Of a stretch of 64,000 bases of DNA, positions 53,736-63,049 are shown piece by piece (the stretch's first letter is position 1; each line of letters starts with the position of its first letter). Position numbers and translations under genes: made by a program. Under the pieces are notes generated by a model. That model made no database searches. It was not told the DNA's origin and worked only from the letters and a program-made list of their open reading frames with translations. Source of the stretch: Pectinophora gossypiella (taxonomy: Eukaryota > Arthropoda > Insecta > Lepidoptera > Gelechiidae). The DNA lies in assembly GCF_024362695.1 (NCBI RefSeq), contig NC_065410.1, positions 1,856,001 through 1,920,000 of the forward strand, written 5' to 3'.

Positions 53736-54047
53736 TCAGAGATATCAATATTACCTATCGATTATGAAGTTAGTACAGAACTTTTTATAGTTTCCCGTCT
53801 AGGGTATCTACTCGGTGGGTATGTGATAGTGTCAGACACTGCGACATCGGTGGCTGAACAAATTACGAGAACTTTTTCCCGGTTTATCCTGGAGCGTGCA
53901 TGTGTCCGCGTTTATTTGTGTATTACACTTGGAATTGGTCATCCTACCTTAAAAAACAGTGTGCTCACATGCCCGCTATGTGCGAGGATCTTTTTCAATA
54001 AGATTGGCTATATAAGCCACATGCGAGCACATGAACGTCGGAGTTGA
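53700..54047 (+). pseudogene. ORF ending in a C2H2 zinc finger, probable LINE ORF end
   Basis: A 115-residue frame ends TCPLCARIFFNKIGYISHMR, then AHERRS and a stop. The spacing C-x2-C-x12-H-x3-H is an exact C2H2 finger. It is the only one, and IGYISHMRAH resembles the single finger (IGLxSHxRxH) that closes ORF2 in several insect and flatworm non-LTR elements. Upstream residues show no transcription-factor features, and the first residues overlap a LINE tail. I therefore take it as the 3' end of a LINE ORF, not a host zinc-finger gene. A host exon cannot be excluded. Confidence 0.45.
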
Positions 54048-54319
54048 AGCAGTCGCCGTAGCCGAAATCTGCTGGATCACATCATCACCTACCTAGGGTT
54101 AAAGTGAAATTTGACTAGGCATTATAGGTGAAGAGTCTTCACCGTTGATGTCTTCAGTTGCATAGGCGGATATGAGAGCTATCGGTAAAGCAATGCAGGA
54201 CGGAAGAAGCAAGTCACAAGGACTTTAACCTGGAACCTGACAGAGGGCAGCAGTAACTGTCAGTACTATTCAGAGGCGGAGGATAGGAGTCCTAGCACAC
54301 CTTTGAAATATATTACTCT

Positions 54320-54442
54320 GGGCGCCATCCCACTCGTGTCAGTACTGCGAGGTGGATGGCAAGAGGGAAACCACTGCCTGATTGTTCCTTAAAAAGTAGC
54401 GTAGAGAATGCTACACCGACAAAAGCGTGGCTCTTAAATTAA
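54320..54442 (+). pseudogene. LINE-R-type ORF end
   Basis: GCGAGGTGGATGGCAAGAGG, GAAACCACTGCC, AAGTAGCGTAGAGAATGCTA and CACCGACAAAAGCGTGGCTC, then TTAAATTAAG. Pairs with the inverted 40.86-kb copy and shares the last 40 bp with 35.24 kb. Confidence 0.6.
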
Positions 54443-54767
54443 GTCTTAAATATCTAGGAACCTATGAAACTGTTCAGAGATGTATGCCTATGTGGTTGTT
54501 CAGAGATTTCTATCAGTTAATAAGTCAAAGAATCTACATACGAGAGGAAACTATAAACCACGAATTGTGCGAAAATACCTTGCATTTGAAGTCGAATTAG
54601 TGTCGAATAAGAATGAATATTATATTTCACTTTTTTCTTTTTTTAGGCTGTTTATTATGGTCGTAAGGCCCAGATGCCTTTTAAAATCCAAATCCCATTG
54701 TTTAACTATTGTGTCTGGAAATCCGGGCCTTACGAGGTTATGTTTTATTATATTTAACTAACTTTAT

Positions 54768-54900
54768 CTTCTTCTATCGTGTGGGCCGTGAGGTGGATTA
54801 CCAACCTTATCAACCCTGGTGTCAGGGTTACTACTGAGCCATCAAAGCCCCCTGACATGCCTCATGTAACGGCTACTTACTTACATCCGTAAGTAGTAAA
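54768..54900 (-). mobile_element. SINE-A tail fragment
   Basis: CTTCTTCTATCGTGTGGGCC, GGTGGATTACCAACCTTATC, AACCCTGGTGTCAGGG and TTACTTACATCCGTAAGTAG. Head and centre missing. Confidence 0.8.
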
Positions 54901-54904
54901 CAGA

Positions 54905-55655
54905 AATAACCAGTAATAATGCCAAAATATGCCATTTTATAGGTACTTAATTATTATGCTACGTACTTTATTGTTCTTTTTTAAAGTTATACCCACCTAA
55001 TAAGTTGATTTTTTTATTGCACTTACTTATAAAATATAAATCGAAAAAAGTCACTCGCAATAGCTGCGGATTCAAATCCCGTCTGAGTCCGATTTTTTAT
55101 TTATATTCTCTCTTTACCTAAATAGTTGCTTAGTAATAGTAGCGTAAATTATGAAGAATAATAATTATTATAATATTTTTAATTATTTTAATAGGTTCTA
55201 AATATTTTAACTATGCCTTTACATGGTGTGAATGTTTGTGCATATTAATTTGTAGGAACTAAAATACTGACCATGTGCTTTGCAAAAATAAATAAAAATG
55301 AGTAAATACTAATCCTACAGGCGCCATCTCTTCCATGAGTTATCGTTTATTTGTCCTGAAAGCGCCACAGGTTTCAGCAGTGTACTAGCGACATCTATGA
55401 AGCCTCCGTATGATTCATGTACCCCGTTTTCCTGCCCGCGTAGAGCCTTGCCGCCCGCCCGTCGTAGCTGTTAGTTACACGGAAACTCAATAGATGGCGC
55501 TGTAAGATTTTAAAGATTTTTGAAAAAATATTTCTATTTTTTTTGTAAGAAATTGTGCCATAAGTATTTGTAGTTTTTTCGTTTTGATATTTTTCATTGT
55601 AAAAATAATTGAAAAGCTTTATAATAAAATGTCTTCATTTCTTTTTAAATTATAA
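54905..55655. other. Non-coding stretch
   Basis: No gene. It contains a tRNA T-arm-like string at 55,065-55,090 (rejected as a tRNA) and TAGATGGCGC at 55,493. Confidence 0.45.
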
Positions 55656-55667
55656 TTTAAATAAATA

Positions 55668-55830
55668 ACATACGTAAACAGCCAGTATACGTTACACTGC
55701 TGGAGTAGGCCTCCTCTCAATCAACCGAAGGAAGTATGGAGCATACTCCACTACACTGCTCCACTGCGGGTTGGTGGAGGTGTTTTACGCCTAATAGCTG
55801 GGAGCAACAACTTAACGTGTCCTCAAAAGT
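55668..55830 (-). mobile_element. SINE-B, head truncated
   Basis: CATACGTAAACAGCCAGTAT, CACTGCTGGAGTAGGCCTCC, GTATGGAGCATACTCCACTA, GTTGGTGGAGGTGTTTTACG and CTAATAGCTGGGAGCAACAA, inverted. Confidence 0.8.
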
Positions 55831-55971
55831 ACTTTTATTACTATAAAAACAATAAATCGACCACAATTTTGTTATTTTCTAAAACATAATACTGATTAAA
55901 AAAAAGTAAATTTCTGAAGTATTTAAATTAATTTGCTTTACGAAATTGTTTAGTTTTAGCAATAAGAAAAA

Positions 55972-56040
55972 TGTTTTAATTTTAGTTTCTCAATAGGATG
56001 TTTAGATGGCGTTAGCAGTATCAATTTATAATAAACCTTA
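55972..56040 (+). repeat. Dispersed 65-bp repeat, copy 1
   Basis: AATGTTTTAATTTTAGTTTC, TCAATAGGATGTTTAGATGG and CGTTAGCAGTATCAATTTAT. The second copy is at 58.46-58.53 kb. Confidence 0.8.
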
Positions 56041-56084
56041 CAACCTGTACGAGACGTAATAATCTTGGCATACTTACGAGTATG

Positions 56085-56155
56085 TAAAGTTCGGTGAGGT
56101 GTGAATAATTAGTTCATCTTGCGATGAATGTACTTTTGACTATCCCAATTGATTT
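56085..56155 (+). mobile_element. Repeat-H fragment
   Basis: AGTTCGGTGAGGTGTGAATA, TTAGTTCATCTTGCGATGAA, TGTACTTTTGACTATCCC and AATTG. Confidence 0.7.
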
Positions 56156-56314
56156 ATAACGCCTTTTTTCAGTCCTATTTCATATTTTAATATGACATAA
56201 CATACATACTCTGGTTTCCCTTCAAAACGTATAAATCTTTCGCCTTTTTTAATATGAAAATAAATACTATTAAAATAAATACATATTAAAATATGAAAAA
56301 GGAGTGAAAAAAGG

Positions 56315-56457
56315 CGTTAGACTTTAAGCCATTGGTCCCGATTACTACTAACTGATGTAAGTAGGTACGTAGTCTTTACAACGGCTCTATAATAACTCTG
56401 ACAGTAGGGTTGATGAGGTTGGTAGTCTACCTCACAACCCACATGATAAGAAGAAGA
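56315..56457 (+). mobile_element. SINE-A centre and tail
   Basis: TTAAGCCATTGGTCCCGATT, ACTGATGTAAGTAGGTACG, GGGTTGATGAGGTTGGTAG and ACCTCACAACCCACATGATA. Head missing. Confidence 0.8.
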
Positions 56458-56459
56458 CT

Positions 56460-56552
56460 AAGTGATACAGTGGGAGGTCTCCGCGAGATTTGAATCTGGA
56501 GCCCCCGGATTGTGAGCCCAAAGCTCACTCACTGGATCACAGAGGCTGGCCG
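56460..56552 (-). mobile_element. SINE-A/B head
   Basis: Minus: GCCTCTGTGATCCAGTGAG, GGGCTCACAATCCGGGGG, GATTCAAATCTCGCGGAG. It adjoins the previous fragment tail to tail, so these are two independent truncated copies. Confidence 0.7.
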
Positions 56553-56607
56553 TCTTCTCTATGATGAGATATTAACACGATGATGAGATTAGAAAATATG
56601 GGTAATA

Positions 56608-56924
56608 GACCGATTCATAGGAGGAGCTCGATGGCGCAGCGGTAAACGCGCTCGGTCTGCGATTTTTGAAGTTAGGCAACTTTGGCAAAGGCTGGTCTTA
56701 GGATGGGTGACCACAAAAAAAAGTTTTCATCTCGAGCTCCTCCGTGCTTCGGAAGGTACGTTAAGCCGTTGCTCCCGGCTGCATTAGCAGTCGTTAATAA
56801 CCACCAATCGGCACTGGGCCCGCGTGGTGGATTAAGGCCCGATCTCCCTATCCATCCATAGGAAAGGCCCGTGCCCCTGCAGTGGGGACGTTAATGGGCT
56901 GGTGATGATGATGATGGACCGATT
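56608..56924 (+). mobile_element. SINE-C, plus strand, with target duplication
   Basis: GACCGATT at 56608 recurs at 56917. Head GAGCTCGATGGCGCAGCGG, 5S-like GAAGTTAGGCAAC and AGGATGGGTGACCAC, the centre GTGCTTCGGAAGGTACGTTA, the tail GCATTAGCAGTCGTTAATAA, GGCCCGATCTCCCTATCC, CCCCTGCAGTGGGGACGTTA and a (GATGAT) end. It is complete, the only plus-strand copy of this family here. Confidence 0.9.
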
Positions 56925-57009
56925 ACTGGCTTTACACATTTCATCAAAGATTTCTTAAATTTATCAAAAGTGTCTAGAAGTTGTCTTCTATCATATATTT
57001 CGTAGTTAA

Positions 57010-57160
57010 TTAGGATTGACTGGGCAAAATACTGTGAAGGCTGATATCCGCTCACGGAAATGGCGGTGGATTGGTCATGTCCTTAGAAGACCTGTGGAAC
57101 ACCCGCCCCGAAGAGCTCTGACCTGTAGAGCGCGTGGAAAACGCAAAAAGTTTGCGGATG
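57010..57160 (+). pseudogene. LINE ORF2 fragment (GHVLRRP type)
   Basis: The frame reads TGQNTVKADIRSRKWRWIGH, VLRRPVEHPPRRALTCRARG and KRKKFADEG. RWIGHVLRR followed by P-rich spacing and GKRK is typical of the region just before the C-terminus in several insect LINE ORF2 proteins. It is cut off and joined to LINE-E. Confidence 0.7.
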
Positions 57161-57164
57161 AAGG

Positions 57165-57418
57165 ATAATAGGATTACGAAAGCAGTATATAAAGCGAAGG
57201 TTGGTGGTAGGGCTGGCATGGCAGAGGAAGACGTATATTGACCAAATTGGAAATGTTTTTACAAAAGGTTCAGTACGATCTACTCTGAACCGGCGTGCGT
57301 GTATGAAACGATTGATGAATGTCGAGGAAGCAAGAGCAGTGTGTCAGGATCGAAGCAATTGGAATTCATAGTCTCTGATTACCCCGGTGAGAAATACGCG
57401 TGAGTTTATGTATGTGTG
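57165..57418 (+). pseudogene. LINE-E ORF2 C-terminus
   Basis: ITKAVYKAKVGGRAG is readable, then a 5-bp insertion (GGCATGGCAGAG) shifts the frame. TYIDQIGNVFTKGS and SVRSTLNRRACMKRLMNVEE follow in another frame, ending with AATACGCGTGAGTTTATGTA. Near-consensus DNA, recently degraded. Confidence 0.75.
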
Positions 57419-57424
57419 TATGTA

Positions 57425-58040
57425 GATATTAATAAAAACGTATTTTCCCTCCTACCACATCTGTACCTAAAACAACTCGTCTTTTGTACAGCTTATCTGC
57501 TTAAAAGCTTTCCACTATCAAGTATCACTCGTATTGATAATAAATACTTCTTAATACACAACAATAGCTTATACAGAAGCGTATCACATATACGTCTACA
57601 TAAGTACCTCATCTTTTGTATACGATATTTCTTTACAAATGAAAAATACGTATTTTTCTCCGCTAATACTTCTACCGCCGTTGTGCGAAGCCGGTCGGAT
57701 GCTTAGCAACTCCAGTCACCTATAGCAACGCTCCCTCTCCCCCCGTATCTATGGAAACCCCCCCTCTCGAGCCTTTATGAGTCCCACAGTCATATAATGA
57801 ATATAAATCAAATGCCTCCAAACAACTATTTGTGATTGAAACCTATTGAACTATGAAACTGTGGGTTTTAATTGCGAAGTTTTCAATAGGAACTATTTGA
57901 ACTGTAGGGTTGTAAACTATTAAGTTTTTGTTTGTGCGAGCGATAAGGATGAATGTCTGTCCTTGTTCTCATATTTCCGAAGTTTGTTTAGTAATATTAC
58001 AAACTCGTGCATTGGATAATAGATGGATAAATTGTAATTT
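57425..58040. other. Non-coding stretch, nothing recognised
   Basis: An open frame of 96 codons starting at 57416 begins inside the LINE-E tail and shows no motif. Short CT-rich stretch at 57,723-57,775. Confidence 0.45.
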
Positions 58041-58044
58041 TAGC

Positions 58045-58112
58045 GTGGCAGGTGTACCGTGGGAACACAGTACATCTTGCGATAGATGTTCCTTTTACTG
58101 AGCTAATTTGGG
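58045..58112 (+). mobile_element. Repeat-H fragment, diverged
   Basis: GTGGGAACACAGTACATCTT, GCGATAGATGTTCCTTTTAC and TTGGGAATGTCGTCG keep the order of repeat-H. Confidence 0.55.
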
Positions 58113-58205
58113 AATGTCGTCGTAAAAAAAGAACGTTTACTTATTACTAGAAGTATACTATCAAAGACAATCTTCTTAGTTTTTAGTTCTAACCACCAAA
58201 GAAAT

Positions 58206-58392
58206 CATCATATCCCTAGCATTATCCCGTTTTTCACCGGGTTCGCTTACCTAATCTGACGATTTGACAGGTCCGGACTTTTACAGAAGCGACTGCCTGT
58301 TTGACCTTCCAATCCGCGAAAGGAAAACCAGCCCAATACAGGTTAGGTCACATAACTCCGAAAATGCATTTCTCGGGAATATGGGTCTGACA
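58206..58392 (-). mobile_element. SINE-D 3' half
   Basis: ATCCCTAGCATTATCCCGTT, GACTGCCTGTTTGACCTTCC, AAAACCAGCCCAATACAGGT and AAATGCATTTCTCGGGAATA. Truncated before the CCTCACGATGTTTT block. Confidence 0.85.
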
Positions 58393-58457
58393 ACCTGATA
58401 AACACCTAGTATAAATACAACCATAATTACGTGCATGACGCTAAAAAAAATTACAAT

Positions 58458-58530
58458 CTAAAAAATATGTTTTATTTTTAGTTACTCGACAGGATGTTAA
58501 GATGGCGTTAGCAGTATCATTTTATAACGT
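58458..58530 (+). repeat. Dispersed 65-bp repeat, copy 2
   Basis: TATGTTTTATTTTTAGTTAC, TCGACAGGATGTTAAGATGG and CGTTAGCAGTATCATTTTAT. Matches 55.97 kb. Confidence 0.8.
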
Positions 58531-58539
58531 TTTGAATTT

Positions 58540-58652
58540 GAATTTAATATTCCGGAACCTGACGGGGACAATTCACAAATTAATTCATCGAAATATTTGT
58601 TGACGTGTAATATTTATTATGAATAAAGAATTGATTTGAATTGAATTAGAAT
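58540..58652 (+). mobile_element. LINE 3' tail, (TTGAA)n type
   Basis: AATATTCCGGAACCTGACGG, GGACAATTCACAAATTAATT, TATTATGAATAAAGAATTGA, then TTTGAATTGAATT. Arranged like a LINE terminus. Confidence 0.5.
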
Positions 58653-58882
58653 TATTAAATTAAAATAAAACAAATTCAAATACAATTTTACAAAAAGGCG
58701 CATGTGAATGTGACATCACCGAGGCTTCGTCGTTTTAACACTTTCACGGACAGATCGTCTACATGCGATGTCACGATCTCAATTATCATAATATTAGCTA
58801 TGATAGTTCAATGACTGATGGCCAGTATCCATGAAAGTGTTAATAGATAGGTGATCAATCATTTTTGAGAGATCATTGTGGC

Positions 58883-59183
58883 AATGCAACTTCTTCTATC
58901 GTGTGGGTTGCGTGAATTACCAACCTCATCAACCCTGGTGTCAGGGTTACTACTGAGCCGCCAAAGGCCCCTGACGTGGCTCATGTAACGACTACTCACT
59001 TACATCAGTAAGTAGTAACCGGGACCAACGCCTTAACGTGCCTTCCGAAGCACGGATCATCTTACTTTCGGACAATCAGGTGATCAGCCGTAATGTCCTA
59101 ACCAAGTTAGGGACCACAAAGTATTTTTTGTGATATGTCCACCGGGAATCGAACCCGGGACCTCCGGATCGTGAGAATGCAAC
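58883..59183 (-). mobile_element. SINE-A, 5'-truncated with 8-bp target duplication
   Basis: AATGCAAC is at 58883-58890 and 59176-59183. The element between them lacks the A-box side: on the minus strand it starts CTCACGATCCGGAGGTCCC. The B-box GGTTCGATTCCC, a complete centre and the tail CCAACCTCATCAACCCTGG (plus-strand reading) to CTTCTTCTATC are intact. Duplications around a truncated head show that truncation happened during integration. Confidence 0.9.
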
Positions 59184-59461
59184 GATAATTACTTACTTTT
59201 AGCGGTACCTAACCTTATAAAGATTACGTGCAAATAGGTACTTACATGTTTAAATACTTAAGAGCCTTTTGTAAACGCGTCTTGTTATTAGCAGGTTTTA
59301 GTAATACTGTTGCGTAAGGCTCTCTGAAATTCGAATTCACTATATTTAATCCTTGTTAAGCCGGGATTGTGTTGTGTGTGGTAATCAATGGGTTTTCAAA
59401 GGAATATATTGTTCATAGGTATCAAAGGCGTAGTGTGTAGTACACACATTTTTGGCGTGTT

Positions 59462-59830
59462 TTATTGTAGATTTGCCGCAGATGGCATTAACTACTTGGC
59501 CGGATAAATGTGGGGCGCTGAGGGCTCTCATCCGATACAAAATTTAAGGCCTGAGGGTGCCTAGTTAGTTAGGCGCGAACCTTGGCTCAGGGCGTCGTCT
59601 GAGAGGAAGAATATTTGAAAGAATTAATCAACCCTAGCGCGTCGATAGCGATAAGCGCTGAATGAGGGAAATCGTCGACCATGCCGGCGTGGTCGTATCG
59701 GGGTTCTGAAGTGTTTGGTGTCGCGAGCTGATTGGCCGCCTCTATGGCTAGAGTAATCGGGTCGTCGGGATCGTATATTACGTCCTTCGGACGCCGATGC
59801 ATTATTTTTTTGACGTGGCTGTAGGTTTTG
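59462..59830 (-). mobile_element. Repeat-G, extended copy
   Basis: Plus-strand order GCCGCAGATGGCATTAACTA, GGGCTCTCATCCGATACAAA, GAACCTTGGCTCAGGGCGTC, GAGGGAAATCGTCGACCATG. The minus-strand reading MVDDFPHSALIAIDALGLIN continues upstream to DDPITLAIEAANQLATPNT and MHRRPKDVIYD, so here about 30 further codons are preserved. Confidence 0.7.
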
Positions 59831-59934
59831 TAATTATTATTTTTAATTGTTAATATTGCTAATGTGTGTACAATAAAGAGTTTTATACGTTTATTATTTT
59901 ATTAAATAAACAATAACACCTTTAAGGGGCATTT

Positions 59935-60150
59935 TGATATTACTTCATATGGCGTTAACTATGGGAGCGGTGCGATTCTCACCCGGTACTAATTTCTAAA
60001 GACCTGAGGGTGCCCAGTTGGGTGCGAACCTCTCTTCATGGGTCGTCTGAGAGGGCTATATTTGAAATAATTAATCGACCATAGTGGACCAATAGCGATA
60101 AGCGCTGAATGATAGAAATCGTTAGCCGGTGGGATCGGGGTTCTAATTTC
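59935..60150 (-). mobile_element. Repeat-G, second nearby copy
   Basis: GGCGTTAACTATGGGAGCGG, CTCACCCGGTACTAATTTCT, GAGGGTGCCCAGTTGGGTG and ATAGCGATAAGCGCTGAATG. More diverged than the copy 100 bp to its left and in the same orientation. Confidence 0.65.
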
Positions 60151-60239
60151 ATGCCTGATGAGAAACAATTGAACGCATAAAAATTGTTTTCTTTTACGGG
60201 AGTCGAGAAAAGGAGCGGACAGACAGACATACATTTCAT

Positions 60240-60770
60240 TTTTATTTCACCACTTGGAACATATTACTCCAAACTTGACATTAAGTATGAAGTAGCAAAT
60301 AAACTCGAAGGTAATATTTCAAAGAGCTAAGGTACACCAAAAATTTGAACGCATAAAATTCAAATAAAGGCATTTTTACATGAATTACGAACGGCAAGCA
60401 TTCGCGTATGAAGTAAAGAATGATATTGTATGCATTTTGCATGAGACCGGTATTATCGGATATGGCAAAGAATTTGAATATTCCGACCGGAGACATACTA
60501 TGGGTTTTGATTCAAGTCTAGCATCTTTCGAGTTGCAAACGAGACTTTTATGACTTCACTTATTTTATTTGCGACATTCATTAGTAATATCGTTTGTGGA
60601 CTACGCAAACCAGTCTTAGACTGAAGAGAGATCGTGCTTTTGGATGTAAATTGGTTCACAAAATACTTATTTTAAAAGACAACTCAAGTCAACAGCCTAA
60701 CGTAAATAAGCGTATAAAACAAACTGTTAAAATAAATATGTATATTTTTGTTAACAAATTAATTTCAATT
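60240..60770. other. Non-coding stretch, nothing recognised
   Basis: No gene or matched repeat. GAACGCATAAAATT near 60,345 echoes GAACGCATAAAAATT at 60,170. Confidence 0.45.
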
Positions 60771-60777
60771 TACAATT

Positions 60778-60905
60778 TGTATCGTAGATTATATAGATTT
60801 AACAGAAACTTCGGCAAGTTGTGGGTACTTAGCTCATCTTGCGAAGGATGTACTTCTGACTACTCCAATTGGGATATAGCCGCATTCTTATATTGTTGTG
60901 TTATT
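60778..60905 (+). mobile_element. Repeat-H with 3' end
   Basis: TATAGATTTAACAGAAACTT, CGGCAAGTTGTGGGTACTTA, GCTCATCTTGCGAAGGATGT and CTACTCCAATTGGGATATAG, then CCGCATTCTTATATTGTTGT. Confidence 0.75.
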
Positions 60906-60909
60906 ACAT

Positions 60910-61260
60910 AATAAAAATAGTGACGGCCTCTGTGGTCCAGTGGTTGAGCGATGTGCTCACGATCCCGGAGGTCTCGGGTTCGATTCCCGGTGGGGACAAA
61001 TCACAAAAATCACTTTGTGATCCCTAGTTTGGTTAGGACATTACAGGCTGATCACCTGATTGTCCAAAAAGTAAGATGATCCGTGCTTCGGAAGGCACGT
61101 TAAGCCGTTGGTCCCGGATACTTCTTACTGATGTAAGTACGTAGTCGTAACATGAGTCATGTCAGGGGCCTTTGGCGGCTCAATAATAACCCTGACACCA
61201 GGGATGATGGGGTTAGTTATCACCTCACAACCCATACGATAGAAGAAGAATAAAAATAGT
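60910..61260 (+). mobile_element. Full-length SINE-A with 12-bp target duplication
   Basis: The element is 60922-61248 (327 bp). AATAAAAATAGT flanks it at 60910-60921 and 61249-61260. Head GGCCTCTGTGGTCCAGTGG, TGCTCACGATCCCGGAGG, GGTTCGATTCCCGGTGGGG; linker ATCACAAAAATCACTTTGTG; centre GTGCTTCGGAAGGCACGTTA, AGCCGTTGGTCCCGG; tail GTCAGGGGCCTTTGGCGGCT, AACCCTGACACCAGGG, CCTCACAACCCATACGATAG and AAGAAG. This copy defines SINE-A. Confidence 0.95.
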
Positions 61261-61268
61261 ATAATATC

Positions 61269-61334
61269 CTTGACTAACTCATTTGTTCATCTAAAGCTAA
61301 AAATAGCTTTAGATGAACAAATGAGTTAGTCAAG
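61269..61334. repeat. Perfect 31-bp inverted repeat, 4-nt loop
   Basis: Arms 61269-61299 and 61304-61334 are exact reverse complements around AAAA. It starts 9 bp after the right target duplication of SINE-A. After the right arm, AATAAAAATT resembles the target duplication AATAAAAATAGT. Confidence 0.97.
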
Positions 61335-61395
61335 AATAAAAATTCTTTAGTAAAATAATCGCCGCAAAGCGCGCCCAGACCAAAGGTATAGTTAT

Positions 61396-61590
61396 ACAGG
61401 GTGTTAGTGACATCGTAACGAAAACTTCGAGGGATGATTTAGACCATGATTCTGAGTTGATCTCAAGTGGAATTTTCAATCGCAAAAGTTAAAACTGAAA
61501 ATAATTTATAAAAGTACTAAAATTGTCATGACTTTTCCGACAGGAAATTCCACTTATTATCTTGTTGCGGTGTCCCTTGTTAGGCTACTG
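61396..61590 (+). mobile_element. MITE-K copy, right end worn
   Basis: CAGGGTGTTAGTGACATCGT, GATTTAGACCATGATTCTGA and CTCAAGTGGAATTTTCAATC; on the right AGGAAATTCCACTT and then only traces (GTTGCGGTGTCCC). Confidence 0.8.
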
Positions 61591-61611
61591 TACGTACTTG
61601 TACGGGGTATA

Positions 61612-61750
61612 AGTGGCATCGTAACAAATACTGAGAAGGGTGATTCAGCTGATTATTTCGAATTTTTCATCGCAAGAGTATAAAATTTGCGACTTAAATT
61701 CCACTTGCTATTAACTCAGAATCATGGTCTAAATCTTCTTCCTTAGTATA
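61612..61750 (+). mobile_element. MITE-K, adjacent second copy
   Basis: CGGGGTATAAGTGGCATCGT, ACTGAGAAGGGTGATTCAGC, GCGACTTAAATTCCACTTGC and TAACTCAGAATCATGGTC. It lies 20 bp after the first, in direct orientation. Confidence 0.75.
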
Positions 61751-62084
61751 ATAATAGATATTTTTTTCAAAAAAAAAATGTACTTCTGTAAAAAAAGTAA
61801 CAAGAATCAATGGTAAGGTCAATATTGCCGCGTACAACTATATGTTAACCAATATGTCATCCATGGCCCATACCGCTCGAACACAAAAGCATTCCCCACT
61901 ATTTTCCGTTCGGTAATATTCAGAACAACTATTTTTGCTAAAATTTTTGCCTTTAATATCGATAACGTTCGCTATAACGGAGAGTTAAGGCAAACGAGAT
62001 GTTTTTTTTTTTAAGTTTTGACTAGGTTTTGCTTGCAGTTCTATTTATGAGCGTGTCGCGAATCGACTCGTAGGTAGACGTCGT

Positions 62085-62245
62085 AGAGTCCTCTCAGAGG
62101 AGGCACTGAGCCGAGGTTCACGCCCAACTGGGCACCCTCAGGCCTGTTGTCTTAAACGTTGTACCGGCTGAGAGCCTTCAGTGCTCCCCATTTCTCCGGC
62201 CAAGTAGTTAATGCCATCTGCGGCAAATCTACAGTAAGTCACGTC
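62085..62245 (+). mobile_element. Repeat-G 3' part
   Basis: CACTGAGCCGAGGTTCACGC, CCAACTGGGCACCCTCAGGC, GCTGAGAGCCTTCAGTGCTC and AATGCCATCTGCGGCAAATC. The coding-like block is missing. Confidence 0.75.
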
Positions 62246-62249
62246 AAAA

Positions 62250-62700
62250 AAAGAAAAGCAAAAACTATCTATTGTTTTTGAGAAACGTAGCCTAGAAAGT
62301 TCATTGGTTGTAAGTACTCTTTTTTTTATTTGCCTCGACATTAGTCCAAACATTATACGTATAAGATACTAAGTTTAAAACTGTGTATTGATAACGATGT
62401 GTTCGGATACTACGAGTCAAAAAAAAAAACAGAAAATTGATTATTTTATGTAGAATCATCTAAGCAGACTTATTGAACGTCATTAATACAATATAACACT
62501 TAATACCTATCTACTACGACTTCGAATCGTGTGCTTAACGTCGCTTATGTTGAGCGTGGTCCATTTATTAAGGACGCCTACCAAGCGCCATTATGATTAC
62601 TTCGACCGAAAACTTTTTGTTTGTTTATATTATTATGTCTTTTATGTAAATTTCTTTACAATTAAGCAGGTACACATTCAAATACAATCATTATTCATTT
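62250..62700. other. Non-coding stretch, nothing recognised
   Basis: No gene. The open frame at 62529-62894 runs into SINE-D and is not coding. Confidence 0.5.
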
Positions 62701-62710
62701 TAGCATTTAA

Positions 62711-63045
62711 GAGCCGTGGTAGCCCAGGTGATAAAACGCTTGCCTCTCACTTTGAGGTCGCAGGTTCGAATCCAGCAAAAGCCAATGATTGTCGAATTTG
62801 TCTTCGAATTCATGTTTGTATCATAAATGATTATCACTTGCTCAACGGTGAAGAAACCCACAGTCCCGAGAAATGCATTTTCGGAGGTATGTGACCTTAC
62901 CTGTATGGGGCTGGTTTTCCCTTCGCGGTTGGAAGGTCAGACAGGCAGTCGCTTCTGTAAAAAACCGGACCTGTCAAATCTTCAGGTTAGGTAAGCGGAC
63001 CCTATGAAAAACGCGATAATGCTAGGGAGATGATTCATCATAGCA
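62711..63045 (+). mobile_element. SINE-D, full length on the plus strand
   Basis: Head GAGCCGTGGTAGCCCAGG (A-box), CTTGCCTCTCACTTTGAGG, CGCAGGTTCGAATCCAGC (B-box). Body GTCTTCGAATTCATGTTTGT, ATTATCACTTGCTCAACGGT, TATGGGGCTGGTTTTCCC; end GGTTAGGTAAGCGGACCC, GCTAGGGAGATGATTCATC. Head and tail are both present; no target duplication was evident. Confidence 0.88.
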
Positions 63046-63049
63046 CTTC

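Noticed and set aside
55058..55100. T-arm-like string GATTCAAATCCC followed by a T run
   Set aside because: No D-arm, anticodon arm or A-box at a proper distance upstream.
57416..57706. 96-residue ORF
   Set aside because: Starts inside a LINE-E tail, has no motif and low-complexity hydrophobic composition typical of AT-rich random frames.
62711..62785. tRNA-like sequence with B-box GGTTCGAATCC
   Set aside because: It is the head of SINE-D and continues into the SINE-D body without interruption.
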